This document shows positions 62,466 to 64,000 of a stretch of DNA of 64,000 nucleotides, piece after piece. The stretch's first letter is position 1, and each line of letters begins with the position of its first letter. The stretch covers positions 37,612 through 101,611 of the forward strand of contig JAQCJI010000001.1 of the NCBI GenBank assembly GCA_027593175.1, read 5' to 3'. The stretch comes from Bacteroidota bacterium (GTDB lineage Bacteria; Bacteroidota; Bacteroidia; Cytophagales; Cyclobacteriaceae). The translations under genes and the position numbers were made by a program. The notes beneath the pieces were generated by a model. It was given only the letters and a program-made list of their open reading frames with translations. It was not told the DNA's origin and made no database searches.

Positions 62466-62473
62466 TAAATTTG
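62466..62473 (+). promoter_or_regulatory. Candidate -7 box before the glutamate dehydrogenase gene
   Basis: TAAATTTG fits TAnnTTTG and lies 29 bases before the ATG at 62503. The -33 element is not obvious. Confidence 0.35.
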
Positions 62474-62502
62474 CCTTCTATTTTATAACCTAAAGACCCA
62501 AT

Positions 62503-63780
62503 ATGGCTTATATAGAACCGGCACCGATAAAGGATAGAGAGAATCCTTTGGAGTCCATGATGGAGAGATTCAACATCGCCGCTGAGAAACTCGGGCTTTC
62601 CGATGAAGTGTATAACGTACTAAAAAATCCAGCCAAGCAAGTGATAGTTTCCCTTCCCATCACAATGGACAGTGGAAAAATCCAGGTATTTGAAGGCATT
62701 CGAGTGATCCATTCCAATATCCTAGGCCCTGCAAAAGGAGGAATTCGTTTTGCTCCAGATGTGCATTTGGATGAAGTTAGAGCACTCGCAGCCTGGATGA
62801 CTTGGAAGTGTGCCGTAGTAGATATTCCCTACGGTGGAGCTAAAGGTGGCGTGCGATGCAATCCCCGCGAAATGTCGAAAGGGGAAATCGAGCGCCTAGT
62901 GCGTGCCTACACCATGGCCATGATTGATGTATTTGGTCCAGACAAAGATATTCCTGCACCCGATATGGGTACTGGGCCCCGTGAAATGGCCTGGTTGATG
63001 GATGAGTACTCCAAAGCCCATGGGATGACCATCCCTGCTGTGGTAACAGGCAAGCCTTTGGTTTTGGGAGGGTCACTTGGTCGAACCGAAGCTACAGGCC
63101 GTGGAGTGATGGTATCGGCTCTGGCCGCAATGCAAAAATTAAAAATTAACCCGTTCCAAGCTACCTGCGCAGTGCATGGATTTGGTAATGTGGGCAGCTG
63201 GGCTGCACGCCTATTGGAAGAAAGAGGTTTGAAAATCGTAGCTATTTCTGATCATACCGGTGCATTCTACAATGAAAAAGGGATTAACATCGTGGAGGCG
63301 ATTGCCTACCGTAATGGCAATAATGGCACCCTGGAAGGATTTGCAGGGGGAGAGAAAATGGAAAACGCAGGGGACTTGCTCACACTTCAAGTAGATGTTC
63401 TGGTGCCTGCCGCAGTAGAAGATGTCATTACCATCGCCAATGCAGATCAAATTAAGACTAAGCTAATCGTAGAAGGCGCTAATGGGCCAACCTCAGCTAA
63501 GGCTGACGCGATCTTGAATGAAAAAGGGATTATGGCTGTGCCGGATATTTTGGCAAATGCCGGTGGGGTAACTGTTTCCTACTTTGAGTGGGTACAAAAC
63601 CGATTGGGCTACAAGTGGACTGCAGACCGTGTCAACAGACGTTCGGACCGGATCATGAAGGATGCATTTGATAATGTGTATCAAAGTTCTTTAAAGTATG
63701 ATGTTCCAATGCGAATTGCCGCTTATATCGTGGCTATTGATAAAGTAGCACAAACCTATACCTATCGAGGAGGTTTCTAA
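62503..63780 (+). CDS. Glu/Leu/Phe/Val family dehydrogenase
   Basis: A 425-residue amino acid dehydrogenase, by size and motifs a glutamate dehydrogenase. The substrate domain has KGGIRFAPDVHLDEVRALAAWMTWKCAVVDIPYGGAKGGV, with the catalytic Lys near K114, and APDMGTGPREMAWLMDEY. The Rossmann domain contains the dinucleotide loop HGFGNVGSWAARLL. It interconverts glutamate and 2-oxoglutarate plus ammonia. Whether it prefers NAD or NADP is not evident. It sits between cdsA and psd, breaking a pair that is usually adjacent. Confidence 0.94.
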   Translation: MAYIEPAPIKDRENPLESMMERFNIAAEKLGLSDEVYNVLKNPAKQVIVSLPITMDSGKIQVFEGIRVIHSNILGPAKGGIRFAPDVHLDEVRALAAWMTWKCAVVDIPYGGAKGGVRCNPREMSKGEIERLVRAYTMAMIDVFGPDKDIPAPDMGTGPREMAWLMDEYSKAHGMTIPAVVTGKPLVLGGSLGRTEATGRGVMVSALAAMQKLKINPFQATCAVHGFGNVGSWAARLLEERGLKIVAISDHTGAFYNEKGINIVEAIAYRNGNNGTLEGFAGGEKMENAGDLLTLQVDVLVPAAVEDVITIANADQIKTKLIVEGANGPTSAKADAILNEKGIMAVPDILANAGGVTVSYFEWVQNRLGYKWTADRVNRRSDRIMKDAFDNVYQSSLKYDVPMRIAAYIVAIDKVAQTYTYRGGF

Positions 63781-63802
63781 GTCGATTTTTCCTAAAAAAT
63801 GG

Positions 63803-63810
63803 TAAATTTG
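63803..63810 (+). promoter_or_regulatory. Candidate -7 box upstream of the psd start
   Basis: TAAATTTG fits TAnnTTTG and lies 94 bases ahead of the ATG at 63904. It is one of few TAnnTTTG boxes in this spacer; the -33 element is absent. Confidence 0.25.
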
Positions 63811-63903
63811 GGCGTGGAGAATTTTTCCCATGCTCTTTTTCATGAGAGGGATTCGTGTCAAAAACCTCTTTTCGAATGGTCTTGACGTTCTAATCAACTG
63901 GAT

Positions 63904-64000
63904 ATGATGACAATACATAAAGAAGGAAGAAGCCTGTTATTTTGGATGCTTCTTGTGCTTTTCCTAGTCAATTACCTAATTTATTATTTTTTTCCTACCG
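63904..64000 (+). CDS. psd: Phosphatidylserine decarboxylase family protein, 5' end only
   Basis: The first 32 codons of a gene that runs off the right edge. It starts at one of two adjacent ATGs (63904 or 63907) with MTIHKEGRSLLFWMLLVLFL, the N-terminus of Bacteroidota phosphatidylserine decarboxylases, and a membrane segment follows. Psd makes phosphatidylethanolamine from phosphatidylserine. The catalytic region lies outside the window, so the call rests on the N-terminus and on the usual cdsA-psd neighbourhood. Confidence 0.7.
   Translation, partial: MMTIHKEGRSLLFWMLLVLFLVNYLIYYFFPT

Noticed and set aside
1..64000. CRISPR arrays, tRNA or rRNA genes, insertion sequences, prophage genes
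   Set aside because: No regular spaced repeats, cloverleaf-like segments, transposases, integrases or phage structural genes were found by reading both strands.

Overview
The window reads as a chromosomal segment of a Bacteroidota bacterium, most likely order Cytophagales (Cyclobacteriaceae/Algoriphagus-like; inference from gene content only). The evidence is families largely confined to that phylum (DUF4290, DUF5606, DUF5686, DUF5916, PorT next to menG/ubiE), large TonB-linked outer-membrane proteins, many lipoproteins, almost no Shine-Dalgarno motifs, and several TAnnTTTG boxes (the Bacteroidota -7 element) just upstream of genes. No rRNA, tRNA, CRISPR array, prophage or intact insertion sequence was seen.

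Layout. 1-990: 3' part of dnaN, its terminator, then a palindrome-rich spacer resembling REP/RAYT-type repeats. 997-6182 (minus): VF530 protein, VOC protein, a Tat-exported TIM-barrel isomerase/Gfo-Idh-MocA oxidoreductase pair, and a GH13 amylase whose signal peptide is put out of frame by an A8 run. 6228-10184 (minus): a tight four-gene operon (sugar-acid dehydratase, SDR, acetoacetate-decarboxylase-superfamily protein, second SDR), probably for sugar-acid catabolism. 10340-14631 (minus): murA with Asp in place of the catalytic Cys, a DUF4290 gene whose apparent N-terminus is split by an in-frame UAA, and a PcrA/UvrD helicase. 14848-17834: LpxL-type acyltransferase, then ECF sigma/anti-sigma, gmk and nadD. 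17868-26980 (minus): vanadium haloperoxidase-type lipoprotein, a decayed VCBS/ASPIC gene, two intact ~1,100-residue VCBS/ASPIC lipoproteins and a small lipoprotein. 27149-34382: DUF5686 outer-membrane protein facing a DUF5916 plus TonB-dependent receptor pair. 34573-38215 (minus): exported MTA/SAH nucleosidase with NCS2 purine permease, PorT-like protein and menG. 38337-44139: engB, DUF5606, a small unknown, a TIM-barrel isomerase, then rnhA, marC, DUF2461 and murF. 44229-49703: a decayed secreted-protein gene, amidohydrolase and S9 peptidase. 49831-53493 (minus): PQQ dehydrogenase with cytochrome c domain and a DbpA-type helicase. 53634-64000: ccmB, SDR, VanX-like dipeptidase, ThuA, Nfu, DUF3810, EamA transporter, dusB, CPBP protease, DUF2007, cdsA, glutamate dehydrogenase and the start of psd.

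How the genes may work together (inference): the periplasmic PQQ dehydrogenase, the Tat-exported Gfo/Idh plus isomerase, the ThuA protein, the amylase and the sugar-acid operon suggest oxidative carbohydrate use, in which sugars are oxidised outside the cytoplasm and the acids are dehydrated inside. The exported nucleosidase and purine permease form a likely base-salvage unit. Housekeeping genes for peptidoglycan (murA, murF), phospholipid (cdsA, psd), NAD, GMP, quinone and Fe-S biogenesis fill the rest.

The main points for a second look are the acetoacetate-decarboxylase-like protein in the sugar-acid operon, the 8-base homopolymer runs at the 5' ends of three exported or membrane protein genes, the UAA inside the DUF4290 N-terminus, the decaying third copy of the VCBS array, and a strong terminator 12 bases ahead of a VCBS gene.
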